NCBI RefSeq assembly: GCF_002220365.1
Contig: NZ_MTHB01000027.1
Location: 117,695 to 181,694 of the forward strand
Direction of reading: 5' to 3'
DNA length: 64,000 bases
Origin: Caballeronia sordidicola
GTDB lineage: Bacteria > Pseudomonadota > Gammaproteobacteria > Burkholderiales > Burkholderiaceae
Of the stretch, positions 17,309-28,697 are shown in pieces. The position numbers and the translations under genes are program-made. The first letter of the stretch is position 1, and the number at the start of each line of letters is the position of its first letter. The notes below the pieces were generated by a model, which saw only the letters and a list, made by a program, of their open reading frames with translations, made no database searches and was not told the DNA's origin.

Positions 17309-18337
17309 ATGAAGTCTGCAAAACGCCGTGCCGTGCTCGGATCGCTGGTCTGTGGAGCGATGTTCGCCAGTTTGACCGTACTTCCTACCCTGGCTCATGC
17401 AAGCAAGGACAAGCCTGAAATTGGCTTCTGTATTGACGATCTCCGGGTCGAGCGCTGGTCGCGCGACCGCGATTATTTTGTCGCCGCCGCCACGAAGCTG
17501 GGCGCCAAGGTGTCCGTGCAATCCGCCGATGCCAGCGAAGAACGGCAGATATCGCAGATTGAGAACCTGATCTCGCGAGGTGTCGATGTCATCGTGATCG
17601 TGCCGTTCAATTCGAAGACCCTCGGCAACGTGGTGGCCGAAGCGAAGAAGGCGGGTATCAAGGTGGTGTCGTACGATCGCCTGATCCTCGATGCCGATGT
17701 GGACGCCTATATCTCCTTCGACAACGAAAAGGTCGGCGAAATGCAGGCGCAGGGTGTCTTCAATGCGCAGCCTAAGGGTAACTACTTCATGCTCGGCGGC
17801 GCACCGACCGACAACAATGCGAAAATGTTGCGTGAAGGGCAGTTGAAGATCCTGAAGCCGGCCATCGATCGCGGCGACATCAAGATTGTCGGCCAGCAAT
17901 GGGTGCCGGAATGGAGTGCCGCGACCGCGCTGCGCATCACCGAAGACGCGCTGACTGCGAATAACAACAAGATCGATGCCATCGTGGCGTCCAACGACGG
18001 CACGGCGGGCGGCGCTATCCAGGCGCTGGCCGCGCAACACCTCGCGGGCAAGGTGCCTATCTCCGGCCAGGATGCTGACCTTGCGGCAGTCAAGCGGGTG
18101 GTGGACGGCATGCAGACCATGACCGTCTATAAACCGCTGAAGCTGATTGCGGGTGAGGCGGCCAAACTGGCGGTGGACCTGGCGAAAGGGCAGCAACCGG
18201 CCTATAACGCGAAATACGACAACGGCATGAAGCAGGTCAACACCGTGTTGCTGCAGCCGACGCTCCTGACCAAGAGCAATGTCGACACCGTGGTAAAGGA
18301 CGGCTTCTATACGCAGGCCCAGTTGGCAGGCAATTAA
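17309..18337 (+). CDS. xylF: D-xylose-binding periplasmic protein
   Basis: The 342-residue sugar-binding protein of the ribose/xylose class has a Sec signal peptide (cleavage after HAS near residue 31). The mature domain begins with KPEIGFCIDDLRVERW, typical of XylF. It delivers D-xylose to XylGH. The ribosome site AAAAGGAG lies ahead of ATG 17309. A strong hairpin follows the gene before xylG, consistent with higher expression of the binding protein than of the membrane components. Confidence 0.95.
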   Translation: MKSAKRRAVLGSLVCGAMFASLTVLPTLAHASKDKPEIGFCIDDLRVERWSRDRDYFVAAATKLGAKVSVQSADASEERQISQIENLISRGVDVIVIVPFNSKTLGNVVAEAKKAGIKVVSYDRLILDADVDAYISFDNEKVGEMQAQGVFNAQPKGNYFMLGGAPTDNNAKMLREGQLKILKPAIDRGDIKIVGQQWVPEWSAATALRITEDALTANNNKIDAIVASNDGTAGGAIQALAAQHLAGKVPISGQDADLAAVKRVVDGMQTMTVYKPLKLIAGEAAKLAVDLAKGQQPAYNAKYDNGMKQVNTVLLQPTLLTKSNVDTVVKDGFYTQAQLAGN

Positions 18338-18360
18338 GACGCGTTAAGCGTCATGCCGGG

Positions 18361-18390
18361 CGTGAGGGCCGCTGGTTAGGGGCCCTCACG
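18361..18390 (+). repeat. Intercistronic hairpin between xylF and xylG
   Basis: CGTGAGGGCC (18361-18370) and GGCCCTCACG (18381-18390) form a perfect 10-bp stem with a 10-base loop. There is no U tract, so it is better read as an mRNA-stabilising or partial attenuation structure than a full terminator. Such hairpins commonly follow binding-protein genes in ABC operons. Confidence 0.7.
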
Positions 18391-18418
18391 CTGATTCACT
18401 GTCCAGGATAAAAACCGC

Positions 18419-19975
18419 ATGGCAAACGCGCTGCTGGAAATGCACGGCATCGTCAAGACGTTTGGCGGTGTGAAGGCGCTCGATGGTATCGACCTCGTGG
18501 TCTCGCCTGGGGAATGTGTTGGTTTGTGCGGCGAGAACGGCGCAGGCAAATCGACACTGATGAAAGTGCTGTCCGGCGTCTACCCGCACGGTACGTGGGA
18601 AGGCGAAATCCTCTGGGAAGGTGAGCCTTTACGAGCATCTACCATCCGCGAAACCGAGGATGCCGGCATTGTCATCATCCATCAGGAACTCATGCTGGTA
18701 CCGCAGTTGTCGGTGGCGGAGAACATCTTCCTCGGCAACGAAATCACATTGAGCGGCGGCCGGATGAACTACGCGGCCATGTATCAGCGCGCCGACGAAT
18801 TGCTGCGCGAGCTGAACATCAGCGGCATCAATGTGGCTCAGCCCGTGATGAACTACGGCGGCGGTCATCAGCAACTGATCGAGATTGCCAAGGCGTTGAA
18901 CAAGCGCGCGAAGTTGCTGATTCTGGATGAACCTTCGTCGTCCCTGACCGCGAGCGAAATACGGATCCTGCTCGACATCGTGCGCGACCTGAAGAAACGC
19001 GGCGTGGCGTGCGTGTACATCTCGCACAAGCTCGACGAGGTGGAAGCGGTCTGCGACACCATCACGGTGATCCGGGACGGCAAGCACGTCGCCACGCAGC
19101 CCATGAAGGATCTCAGCACGAACAGCATCATCTCGATGATGGTCGGCCGGGAGATCAAGAACCTGTTCCCGCGCGAGCCGCATGACATTGGCGAGGTGAT
19201 CTTCGAGGCCCGCCACGTCACCTGTTTCGATGTGACCAACCCGCGGCGCAAGCGCGTGGATGACGTCTCGTTTTCGCTGCGCAAGGGCGAGATTCTCGGC
19301 GTCGCCGGGCTGGTCGGCGCAGGGCGGACCGAACTGATGCAGGCTATCTTCGGCGCTTACCCGGGCATCAGCGAGGCAAAGGTTTATCTGAACGGCAAGC
19401 GCCTCAAGATCAAGACCCCGGCCAATGCGATCGATGCCGGTATTGGCATGGTGCCTGAGGACCGCAAGCGCCACGGCATCGTGCCGCAACTCGGTGTGGG
19501 ACATAACATCACACTCGCGGTGCTGAATCGTTTTGCGAAGGGCGGGCGGATTGATTCCGCTGCCGAGCTCGATACCATCCATACAGAAATGAAGCGGCTT
19601 TCCGTACGTGCCGCCACACCTATGTTGTCCATCGCGAGCCTGTCCGGAGGCAATCAGCAGAAGGCGGTGTTGACCAAAATGCTGCTGACCGACCCAGCCA
19701 TTCTTATCCTCGATGAACCCACGCGCGGCGTCGACGTAGGCGCCAAGTTCGAGATCTACAAGCTCATGTTCGCGCTGGCCCGCCGCGGCGTGTCGATCAT
19801 CGTGGTGTCGTCGGAACTGAATGAAGTGCTCGGCGTGAGCGACCGCGTGCTGGTGATAGGCGAGGGCCAACTGCGCGGCGACTTTATCAATGAAGGGCTC
19901 ACGCAAGAACATATCCTGGCGGCCGCTATCCGCGCGACCCCACAGACAAACCCTTTTCAAGCGAGCGTCGCATGA
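18419..19975 (+). CDS. xylG: D-xylose ABC transporter ATP-binding protein
   Basis: The 518-residue protein has two fused ABC domains, as normal for carbohydrate CUT2 ATPases. The first has an intact Walker A (GENGAGKST, about residues 39-47) and Walker B ([11 protein letters not shown]). The second keeps signature-like LSGGNQQK and Walker [12 protein letters not shown], but its Walker A is degenerate ([11 protein letters not shown]), as expected for this family. It energises XylH-mediated xylose uptake. Its end overlaps the xylH start by four bases. Confidence 0.95.
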   Translation: MANALLEMHGIVKTFGGVKALDGIDLVVSPGECVGLCGENGAGKSTLMKVLSGVYPHGTWEGEILWEGEPLRASTIRETEDAGIVIIHQELMLVPQLSVAENIFLGNEITLSGGRMNYAAMYQRADELLRELNISGINVAQPVMNYGGGHQQLIEIAKALNKRAKLLILDEPSSSLTASEIRILLDIVRDLKKRGVACVYISHKLDEVEAVCDTITVIRDGKHVATQPMKDLSTNSIISMMVGREIKNLFPREPHDIGEVIFEARHVTCFDVTNPRRKRVDDVSFSLRKGEILGVAGLVGAGRTELMQAIFGAYPGISEAKVYLNGKRLKIKTPANAIDAGIGMVPEDRKRHGIVPQLGVGHNITLAVLNRFAKGGRIDSAAELDTIHTEMKRLSVRAATPMLSIASLSGGNQQKAVLTKMLLTDPAILILDEPTRGVDVGAKFEIYKLMFALARRGVSIIVVSSELNEVLGVSDRVLVIGEGQLRGDFINEGLTQEHILAAAIRATPQTNPFQASVA

Positions 19976-21171
19976 CTCCTGACGTCACCTCGTCGAGCAA
20001 ACGCAGCACCACCGGCGGCGCGAGCATTACATCCGGGCAGCGCTTCAAGCAGCTTTTCACGCGTTACAAATTGCTCGCGCTGCTGCTGGCGGTAACCGTA
20101 ATCTGGATATTCTTTTCGCTCCTCACCGACGGCGCGTTTGTCACGCCCCGCAATCTTTCGAACTTGCTGCGGCAAATGTCGATCACGGGCATGCTCGCGT
20201 GCGGAATGGTGTTCGTGATCATCTCGGGCGAGATCGATCTGTCGGTCGGCGCGTTGCTTGGTTTGCTCGGCGGCGTGGCCGCTATTCTCGATGTCTCGCA
20301 TCACTGGCCGATCCAGTTCACCGTGCCGGCGGTGATGCTGCTCGGCATTGCAATCGGCATGTTCAACGGGTGGTGGTCGACGTATCTGCGGGTGCCGTCG
20401 TTCATTGTCGGGCTTGGCGGCATGCTCGCGTATCGGGGTGTGTTGCTGGGCGTGACGGGCGGGTCGACGATCGCGCCGGTCTCCAGCAATCTGGTGTTCA
20501 TTGGGCAGGGTTATTTGCCGCGCATGGCGGGCAATGCGCTTGCAGTCGTGCTGTTTGCGTTGCTCGTCGCCTTGACCGTGCGCCAGCGGCAGAACCGTCT
20601 GCGTTACAACTTGGCCGTCGTGCCGCTTTGGCAGGACGGCGTGAAGATCGTGGCGGCGGGGCTCGTGCTGGTCGCGTTCGTGACCACCCTGAACCAGTAC
20701 GGCGGCATTCCCGTGCCGGTGTTGCTGCTGCTGGCATTGCTCGGTATTTTCACCTATATCGCTACGCAGACTGTGTTCGGCCGGCGCATTTATGCGGTGG
20801 GTTCGAACCTTGAGGCAACGCGTTTGTCGGGCGTGAATACGAACCGCGTGAAGCTGATGATCTTCGCGTTGATGGGCCTGATGTGCGCGCTTGCGGGGCT
20901 CGTCAACACGGCCCGGCTGGCAGCCGGGTCGCCGTCGGCGGGAACGATGGGCGAGCTCGATGCCATTGCCGCGTGCTTTATCGGCGGGACGTCCATGCGC
21001 GGTGGTTCCGGGACCGTCTATGGCGCATTGATCGGGGCACTGGTCATGGCGAGCCTGGACAATGGCATGTCCATGCTCGATGTCGATTCGTATTGGCAGA
21101 TGATCGTGAAGGGCGGCATTCTTGTGCTCGCGGTGTGGATCGATGTTGTCTCGGGCTCCAATCAGCGTTAG
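19972..21171 (+). CDS. xylH: D-xylose ABC transporter permease
   Basis: The 399-residue inner-membrane permease of the branched/CUT2 family has about ten hydrophobic helices. The conserved block with [13 protein letters not shown] (about residues 85-97) and the C-terminal [19 protein letters not shown] block are present. The start overlaps xylG by four bases, indicating translational coupling. It completes the XylFGH importer. Confidence 0.95.
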   Translation: MTPDVTSSSKRSTTGGASITSGQRFKQLFTRYKLLALLLAVTVIWIFFSLLTDGAFVTPRNLSNLLRQMSITGMLACGMVFVIISGEIDLSVGALLGLLGGVAAILDVSHHWPIQFTVPAVMLLGIAIGMFNGWWSTYLRVPSFIVGLGGMLAYRGVLLGVTGGSTIAPVSSNLVFIGQGYLPRMAGNALAVVLFALLVALTVRQRQNRLRYNLAVVPLWQDGVKIVAAGLVLVAFVTTLNQYGGIPVPVLLLLALLGIFTYIATQTVFGRRIYAVGSNLEATRLSGVNTNRVKLMIFALMGLMCALAGLVNTARLAAGSPSAGTMGELDAIAACFIGGTSMRGGSGTVYGALIGALVMASLDNGMSMLDVDSYWQMIVKGGILVLAVWIDVVSGSNQR

Positions 21172-21274
21172 GGTCGGGGTCTGAGGGTTTGCGCGAACGG
21201 TGCTTCCGGCGCTCAAGTGTCACAAGACTTGGCGCATAATCCGAGCACCGTACGTGCCAGATCCGGGAGACGAC

Positions 21275-24200
21275 ATGCTGACCAAGAGCGAAGAACGCGT
21301 TGCGCACCTTCTCACCGATGTAGTCGACTTTGCACGGGGGCGGCTTCCAGAGCCCGCGTTCAATGTCGTTGAACCACTACTGAGCCACTACTACGAGCTC
21401 GCGGACCCTGAAGACGTCCAGAGCCGCGATATAGCCGATCTCTACGGCGCGGCCATGGCGCACTGGCAGACGGCGCAAAAATTCACCACGGGCCGCGAAG
21501 TCCTGCGGGTATACAACCCCAACCTCGAACAGCACGGCTGGCATTCCGATCACACGGTGGTCGAGATCGTCAACGACGACATGCCGTTCCTCGTCGACTC
21601 GGTCACCATGGCGGTCAACCGCCTCGGCCTGGCGATGCATTCCGCCATTCATCCGGTGTTCCGTGTCTCCCGCGATGCAAGCGGGGCGATCACGCGTATT
21701 GCGTTGGGTCACATCGACGGCGGCGATCCGCAATCGCGCCTCGAATCGTTCATCCATTTTGAAGTGGACCGCTGCGGCGAAGCCGCAAAACTCGACGAGC
21801 TGCGCGGTGACATCGCGCGCGTGCTCGGCGACGTACGTGCTTCGGTGGAAGATTGGCCGAAGATCGTTGAGGTTGCACGCGCGACCATAGGTGAAATGAA
21901 AGCGCGTGAGACCAGCGCCGACGGTGTCGAGGCTCGCGCGTTCCTGGAGTGGATGGTGGCGGATCATTTCACCTTCCTCGGGCACCGCGACTACGAACTC
22001 ATTACGCAAGATAGCGGGTTTGCGCTGCGCGGCGTGCCAGGCTCCGGCGCAGGACTGCTGCGCGAAAGCCTGCGTCCACCCGCAGCCGATAACGTGACGC
22101 CGTTGCCTCCCGCCGCCGCGGCCATCATCAATGGGTCCGCGCCGATTTTCCTGACCAAGGCCAATTCGCGGGCAACCGTGCATAGGCCCGGTTATCTGGA
22201 TTATGTTGGCGTGAAGCGCGTTGGGGCAGATGGCAAGGTCATTGGTGAACGGCGGTTCATTGGCTTGTACACGTCCACCGCGTATCTGGTCCCCACGTCC
22301 GAAATCCCGATCGTGCGGCGCAAATGCGCGAACATCATCAGGCGTGCCGGCTTTCTCGCCAAGGGGCATCTGCATAAGTCGCTAGTGACCGTGCTCGAGC
22401 AGTATCCACGCGAAGAGCTCTTCGAAGCGGATGAGGACGACCTGTTCGATATCGCGCTCGGCGTGCTGCGTTTGCAGGAGCATCAGCGCACACGGCTGTT
22501 CGTGCGGCGAGACAGGTTCGACCGCTTTGTCTCGTGCCTCGTTTTCGTGCCACGCGACAAGTTCAATACGGACCTGCGCAAACGCATCGCGAACGTGCTC
22601 ATGAAAGCGTTCAACGGCAAGAGCATCGAGTTCACGCCGCTGTTGTCCGAATCTCCGCTCGCGCGCATCTATATCACCGTGCGCTCGGATAAAGGCGCCA
22701 TGCCCGAAGCCGATACACGTGAACTCGAGCAACAGATCGTGCAGGTTGCGCGCCGCTGGCAAGACGATCTCGCGGACGCACTGGTCGACAGCTTTGGCGA
22801 AGAGCAGGGCAACCGGCTTCTGAATCGATACGCGGATTCGTTTCCCGCCGGATATCGCGAGGATTACCCGGCTCGCACGGCGGTACGCGATATCGAATTG
22901 ATCGAACAGACGCAGGTGAGGGCGGGCGGTCTCGCGATGAGCCTATACAGGCCGATTGAAGCCGGGCGGCGCGCGTTTCGCTTCAAGGTGTACCGGGTGG
23001 GAGACCCGATCGCGCTCTCGCATAGCCTGCCGATGCTGGAGCACCTTGGCGTGCGCGTTGATGAAGAACGGCCGTATCGCATTGAGCCGCTGGGTGCCCC
23101 CCACGCATGGATACACGACTTCGGGCTGGAGCTTGCCGACGACGTGGAGTTCGACATCGATCGTGTCAAGGAACTGTTTGAGAACGCGTTCGCAAGCGTC
23201 TGGACTGGCGAAGTTGAGAACGACGGCTTCAACCGGCTGGTCTTGCGCGCGCAACTCGGCGCCCGCGACGTCACGATCCTGCGCGCTTACGCGAAGTACT
23301 TGCGGCAAGTGGGCTCGACGTTCAGCGACGCCTATATAGAACGTGCTTTGACCGGCAACCCGGCCATCGCCCGCAAGTTGCTTGAGCTGTTCCTGGTGCG
23401 CTTCAATCCGGCTCTTCCCGGGGCGCTCAGCGATAACCCTCAAAGTCGTGAGCTTCGCGACGCCCGCACGCAGCATGTGCTGGCCGACATAGAAACCGCG
23501 CTCGACAACGTGCCGAATCTCGATGAAGACCGTATCCTGCGGCAGTTCCTGGGCGTCATCAACGCAACGGTACGAACCAATTATTTTCGTAAGGATGACG
23601 AAGGTAAGGCCAAGCCTTACCTGTCATTCAAGCTCGATCCGTCGATGGTGCCGGGCCTGCCTGAGCCCAAGCCAATGTTCGAGATCTGGGTCTATGCGCC
23701 GCGCGTCGAAGGCGTTCATTTGCGTGGCGGCAAGGTGGCGCGAGGCGGCTTGCGATGGTCGGATCGGCGGGAAGACTTTCGCACTGAAGTGCTCGGCCTC
23801 ATGAAGGCGCAGATGGTGAAAAACACCGTGATCGTGCCCGTAGGATCGAAGGGTGGCTTCGTGGTGAAGAACCCGCCGCCGGTCGCTGATCGCGAGGCGT
23901 TCGCGCGTGAAGGCGTCGCATGCTACCAGATGTTCCTGCGTGGTCTGCTCGACGTGACGGACAACCGCGTGGCGGGTGTTATCGTGCCGCCGCCGGATAC
24001 CGTGCGCCATGATCCCGATGACCCCTACCTCGTTGTCGCCGCCGACAAAGGCACGGCCACGTTCTCCGACTATGCGAACGCAATCGCTCGCGAATATGGT
24101 TTCTGGCTGGATGACGCGTTTGCTTCAGGCGGCTCGGTGGGCTACGACCACAAGAGAATGGCGATCACCGCACGCGGCGCGTGGGAATCGGTTAAACGGC

Positions 24201-26149
24201 ATTCTCGCGAGATGGGCGTGGATACCCAGACAACAGATTTTACCGTGGTCGGTGTCGGCGACATGTCGGGTGATGTATTCGGCAATGGCATGCTGCTCTC
24301 GCGTCACATCCGCCTGATCGCGGCGTTCGATCATCGCCATATCTTCCTCGATCCGGAGCCTGACACCGCCGCGAGTTTCACCGAGCGCGAGCGCTTGTTC
24401 GCACTACCGCGATCAAGCTGGGCAGACTACGACGCCACGCTGATTTCAGCCGGAGGCGGAATATTTCCGCGTACGGCGAAAACGATCGCATTGTCGGCGC
24501 AGGTTCAGGCCGCGCTCGGTGTAACGGCAGCAACGCTTGCACCGAACGAGTTGATCCGCGCGATCCTGCTGGCAGATGTGCATTTGCTCTACAACGGCGG
24601 CGTCGGCACCTACGTCAAGTCGACGCGTGAGACAGCTGCGCAGGTCGGCGACCGCACCAACGACGCTGTACGCGTCAACGGTTCCGAACTGCGTTGCAAG
24701 GTCGTGGCCGAAGGCGGCAACCTTGGCGTGACGCAGCTTGGCCGGATCGAATATGCGCAGCATGGCGGGCGTATCAACACAGATGCCATCGACAACTCCG
24801 CAGGCGTCGACTGTTCGGACCATGAGGTGAACATCAAGATCCTGCTGGGCCTCGTGGTGGCTGACGGCGAGATGACTGAAAAGCAGCGTAACGCGCTGCT
24901 TGTCGAGATGACCGATGAAGTCGGCCTGCTCGTGCTGCAGGACAACTACGCGCAAACGCAGGCGTTATCAATTGCGAACCGCTACGTGGCCGAGATGCTT
25001 GACGGCGAAGCGCGATTGATGCGCTGGCTAGAGCGCGCGGGCCGGTTGAAACGCAAGATCGAGTTCCTGCCATCGGACGAGGACATCGCCGAGCGTCAGG
25101 CGGCCAGGCTTGGGCTCACGTCGCCCGAGCGCGCGGTGCTGCTGGCTTACAGCAAGATGTGGCTCTACGACGAACTGCTTGCCTCCGACGTTCCCGAAGA
25201 CTTGCTGGTTGCAGGCATGCTGCCCGACTATTTTCCGCTGCCCCTTCAGGCGCGCTATAGCGAACCGATGCAGCGCCATCCGCTCAGGCGCGAAATCCTC
25301 GCCACGCATCTGACGAATGCGCTGATCAACCGGGTTGGATGCACCTTCGTGCATCGATTGATGGAGGAAACCGATGCGTGTCCCAGCGACATCGTGCGTG
25401 CCTGCATCATGGCGCGCGATGTATTCGATCTGAACCGGATCTGGCGCAGTATCGACGCGCTCGACAATCGAGTCGCAGACGAAATGCAGGCGAAAATGTT
25501 CGTCGATGTCGTGCGTTTGCTGGAGGGTGCAACGCTTTGGTTCCTGCGTCATTTGAAGGGTTCGACGCAGGACGCTGGTCTCGCAGTCGAGCGTGTCGCG
25601 CGTTGTCGCGAAGCGGCGCAAAGGCTTGCACCGCAGTTGCCGGCCTTGCTCCCTACCGGCGAACTCGAAGAATGGACAGAGCGGCGCCGCGTGCTGGAGG
25701 AGGCGGGTGTCGACGAGCTACTGGCGGCGCAAGCGGCGAGCGGAGAGATACCGACAGCCGTGCTCGATAGCGCCGAAGTAGCGGCAAGTTGTGACCGTAG
25801 CCTTGAGGTTGTCGCGAGCGTTTACTTCGCGATCGGCACGTTGCTGAACTACGGCTGGATCGCCGAGCGAGCGATGGCGTTGCCCGCCTCCACTCACTGG
25901 GACTTGCTCGCACGGGCGGCTGCTTTGGAAGAGCTCGCGCGGCTCAAGCGTGCATTGACAGTCAGCGCGCTTGAACAAACACGCGATATCGATACGCCTG
26001 AGGTGATCGTTGAAAACTGGCGGTCCAGAAGGGAAGCCGCGGTCGAACGTTACGCGCGTTTGCTGGCGGAATTGCGTGCGACAAGTGGTGCGAGTCTTTC
26101 GATGCTGCTGGTTGTGGTCCGCGAGATAGCGACACTGGAACGTGCGTAG
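21275..26149 (+). CDS. gdhB: NAD-dependent glutamate dehydrogenase, large (about 180 kDa) type
   Basis: The 1624-residue enzyme oxidises L-glutamate to 2-oxoglutarate and ammonia with NAD+. It belongs to the large bacterial NAD-GDH class (Bac_GDH), with long N-terminal regulatory domains (about residues 1-700) and a catalytic core (about 700-1200). The core contains RGGLRWSDR, the catalytic Lys region KGGFVVKNPP and NAD-binding VVAEGGNLGVTQLGR. ATG 21275 follows GGGAGAC; the earlier in-frame TTG-type start adds an unconserved leader. The gene is monocistronic and ends at a hairpin shared with the converging tdh gene. In Pseudomonas aeruginosa the orthologous gdhB is activated by ArgR; an ArgR-like gene lies 5 kb downstream here. 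Confidence 0.96.
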   Translation: MLTKSEERVAHLLTDVVDFARGRLPEPAFNVVEPLLSHYYELADPEDVQSRDIADLYGAAMAHWQTAQKFTTGREVLRVYNPNLEQHGWHSDHTVVEIVNDDMPFLVDSVTMAVNRLGLAMHSAIHPVFRVSRDASGAITRIALGHIDGGDPQSRLESFIHFEVDRCGEAAKLDELRGDIARVLGDVRASVEDWPKIVEVARATIGEMKARETSADGVEARAFLEWMVADHFTFLGHRDYELITQDSGFALRGVPGSGAGLLRESLRPPAADNVTPLPPAAAAIINGSAPIFLTKANSRATVHRPGYLDYVGVKRVGADGKVIGERRFIGLYTSTAYLVPTSEIPIVRRKCANIIRRAGFLAKGHLHKSLVTVLEQYPREELFEADEDDLFDIALGVLRLQEHQRTRLFVRRDRFDRFVSCLVFVPRDKFNTDLRKRIANVLMKAFNGKSIEFTPLLSESPLARIYITVRSDKGAMPEADTRELEQQIVQVARRWQDDLADALVDSFGEEQGNRLLNRYADSFPAGYREDYPARTAVRDIELIEQTQVRAGGLAMSLYRPIEAGRRAFRFKVYRVGDPIALSHSLPMLEHLGVRVDEERPYRIEPLGAPHAWIHDFGLELADDVEFDIDRVKELFENAFASVWTGEVENDGFNRLVLRAQLGARDVTILRAYAKYLRQVGSTFSDAYIERALTGNPAIARKLLELFLVRFNPALPGALSDNPQSRELRDARTQHVLADIETALDNVPNLDEDRILRQFLGVINATVRTNYFRKDDEGKAKPYLSFKLDPSMVPGLPEPKPMFEIWVYAPRVEGVHLRGGKVARGGLRWSDRREDFRTEVLGLMKAQMVKNTVIVPVGSKGGFVVKNPPPVADREAFAREGVACYQMFLRGLLDVTDNRVAGVIVPPPDTVRHDPDDPYLVVAADKGTATFSDYANAIAREYGFWLDDAFASGGSVGYDHKRMAITARGAWESVKRHSREMGVDTQTTDFTVVGVGDMSGDVFGNGMLLSRHIRLIAAFDHRHIFLDPEPDTAASFTERERLFALPRSSWADYDATLISAGGGIFPRTAKTIALSAQVQAALGVTAATLAPNELIRAILLADVHLLYNGGVGTYVKSTRETAAQVGDRTNDAVRVNGSELRCKVVAEGGNLGVTQLGRIEYAQHGGRINTDAIDNSAGVDCSDHEVNIKILLGLVVADGEMTEKQRNALLVEMTDEVGLLVLQDNYAQTQALSIANRYVAEMLDGEARLMRWLERAGRLKRKIEFLPSDEDIAERQAARLGLTSPERAVLLAYSKMWLYDELLASDVPEDLLVAGMLPDYFPLPLQARYSEPMQRHPLRREILATHLTNALINRVGCTFVHRLMEETDACPSDIVRACIMARDVFDLNRIWRSIDALDNRVADEMQAKMFVDVVRLLEGATLWFLRHLKGSTQDAGLAVERVARCREAAQRLAPQLPALLPTGELEEWTERRRVLEEAGVDELLAAQAASGEIPTAVLDSAEVAASCDRSLEVVASVYFAIGTLLNYGWIAERAMALPASTHWDLLARAAALEELARLKRALTVSALEQTRDIDTPEVIVENWRSRREAAVERYARLLAELRATSGASLSMLLVVVREIATLERA

Positions 26150-26155
26150 TCGCAT

Positions 26156-26185
26156 GGGCCGAAGTCATGGACATGACTCCGGCCC
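26156..26185. terminator. Shared hairpin between converging gdhB and tdh
   Basis: GGGCCG-A-AGTCATG (26156-26169) pairs with CATGACT-C-CGGCCC (26172-26185), a 13-bp stem with one internal mismatch and a two-base turn. It sits seven bases after the gdhB stop and 25 bases after the tdh stop on the other strand. It lacks a T tract and probably marks both transcript ends. Confidence 0.6.
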
Positions 26186-26209
26186 GGCAGCGTCAACCCG
26201 TGAATCAAC

Positions 26210-27238
<1,029 letters not shown>

Positions 27239-27263
27239 GATTGTCTCGATTGGTTCCGATGCT

Positions 27264-28463
27264 TCAGATGATGCCCAGTGAACGGCCGACGCGCGCAAAC
27301 GCATCCACCGCGCGATCGATCTGCGCCGGCGTATGCGCGGCACTCATCTGCGTGCGGATACGGGCGCGGCCTTTTGGCACCACGGGGAACGAAAACCCGA
27401 TCACGTAGACACCTTCCTGCAACAACGCGTCTGCCATGCGCGACGCGACCTGGGCATCGCCCAGCATCACCGGGATGATCGGATGTTCGCCGGGCACGAG
27501 CGTGAAACCGAGCTTGCTCATGGCGTCGCGGAAACGGGCGCCGTTGGCGCGCACGCTGGCGCGCAACTGGGCGCCTTCGTCGCTCGCCAGCAGTTCGAGC
27601 ACCTTGAGCGTGGCGGCGGCAATGCTGGGCGTAAGCGTATTGGAGAACAGATAGGGGCGCGAGCGCTGCCGCAGCAACTCGACGATCTCGCGGCGCGCGG
27701 CCACGTAACCGCCTGACGCGCCGCCCAGCGCCTTGCCCAACGTGCCTGTGATGATGTCCACGCGAGACAACACGCCGCAATGCTCAGGCGTGCCCCGTCC
27801 GTGCTCACCGATAAAGCCCACCGCGTGGGAGTCGTCGACCATGACCATTGCACCGTATCGATCGGCGAGCTCACAGATGCCGGCGAGATTCGCGATGATG
27901 CCGTCCATCGAAAACACGCCGTCGGTGGCGATCAGCTTGAAACGCGCGCCGGCAGCATCCGCTTCGCGCAGCTTCGTCTCAAGGTCGGCGAGATCGTTGT
28001 TCTTGTAGCGGTAGCGCTTGGCCTTAGACAAACGCACGCCGTCGATAATGCTCGCATGATTGAGTTCGTCGCTAATGATCGCGTCGGACTCGTCGAGCAA
28101 GGTTTCGAACAGGCCGCCGTTTGCATCGAAGCAACTCGAGTACAGGATGCAGTCGTCGGTTTGCAGGAAGGTGGCGAGCGCTTGCTCGAGTTCCTTGTGC
28201 ACGGTCTGCGTGCCGCAGATAAACCGCACCGACGCCATGCCGAAACCATCGCGGTCGAGGCCCGCTTTGGCGGCTTCGATCAGGCGGGCGTCGTCGGCGA
28301 GACCGAGATAGTTGTTCGCGCAGAAGTTCAGCATCGCGGCGCCGCCCGCGAGCCGGATGTCGGCCGATTGCGGACTCGAGATCACGCGCTCGGTCTTGTA
28401 AAAACCGTCAGCGCGAATCTGATCGAGGGTACTGCGCACATGCGCAAGATAAGAATCATGCAT
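27264..28463 (-). CDS. kbl: Glycine C-acetyltransferase (2-amino-3-ketobutyrate CoA ligase)
   Basis: This 399-residue PLP enzyme cleaves 2-amino-3-ketobutyrate with CoA to glycine and acetyl-CoA. It shows the alpha-oxoamine synthase motifs: substrate-binding [10 protein letters not shown] near residue 50, VDDSHAVGF near 210, and PLP lysine in [15 protein letters not shown] near 245. Length is standard. It is the first gene of the kbl-tdh operon. The 234-base gap upstream to the MFS gene may hold its promoter; I found no clear boxes. Confidence 0.96.
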   Translation of the reverse strand: MHDSYLAHVRSTLDQIRADGFYKTERVISSPQSADIRLAGGAAMLNFCANNYLGLADDARLIEAAKAGLDRDGFGMASVRFICGTQTVHKELEQALATFLQTDDCILYSSCFDANGGLFETLLDESDAIISDELNHASIIDGVRLSKAKRYRYKNNDLADLETKLREADAAGARFKLIATDGVFSMDGIIANLAGICELADRYGAMVMVDDSHAVGFIGEHGRGTPEHCGVLSRVDIITGTLGKALGGASGGYVAARREIVELLRQRSRPYLFSNTLTPSIAAATLKVLELLASDEGAQLRASVRANGARFRDAMSKLGFTLVPGEHPIIPVMLGDAQVASRMADALLQEGVYVIGFSFPVVPKGRARIRTQMSAAHTPAQIDRAVDAFARVGRSLGII

Positions 28464-28697
28464 GGATCATGCTCCTAAGTAATACGGTGACCGCAACGTG
28501 TGAGTGCACGGCAATGCCGTTTCGCTGCTGCAGCTGCCAGTATGAAGGAAAATGCCATTCGCGCGAACGTTCGGGGCGCTGACCGATGTTGTAGCAGCGC
28601 CAGCCGGCCTCCATGACCGTTCACATGATTCGATGCCAGGGACGAGAGATACACGGCGGTGCCAACGAGCTATTCGGGTTTGCCCCAGCGTTGCGAA

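Noticed and set aside
18629..21216. Very long minus-strand open frames opposite xylG, xylH and other genes
   Set aside because: They are antisense shadows of strongly conserved genes; the His/Arg/Asp-rich products have no domains.
21377..25621. Several 170-330 codon minus-strand frames opposite gdhB
   Set aside because: They lie wholly inside the conserved glutamate dehydrogenase and show only reverse-complement codon patterns.
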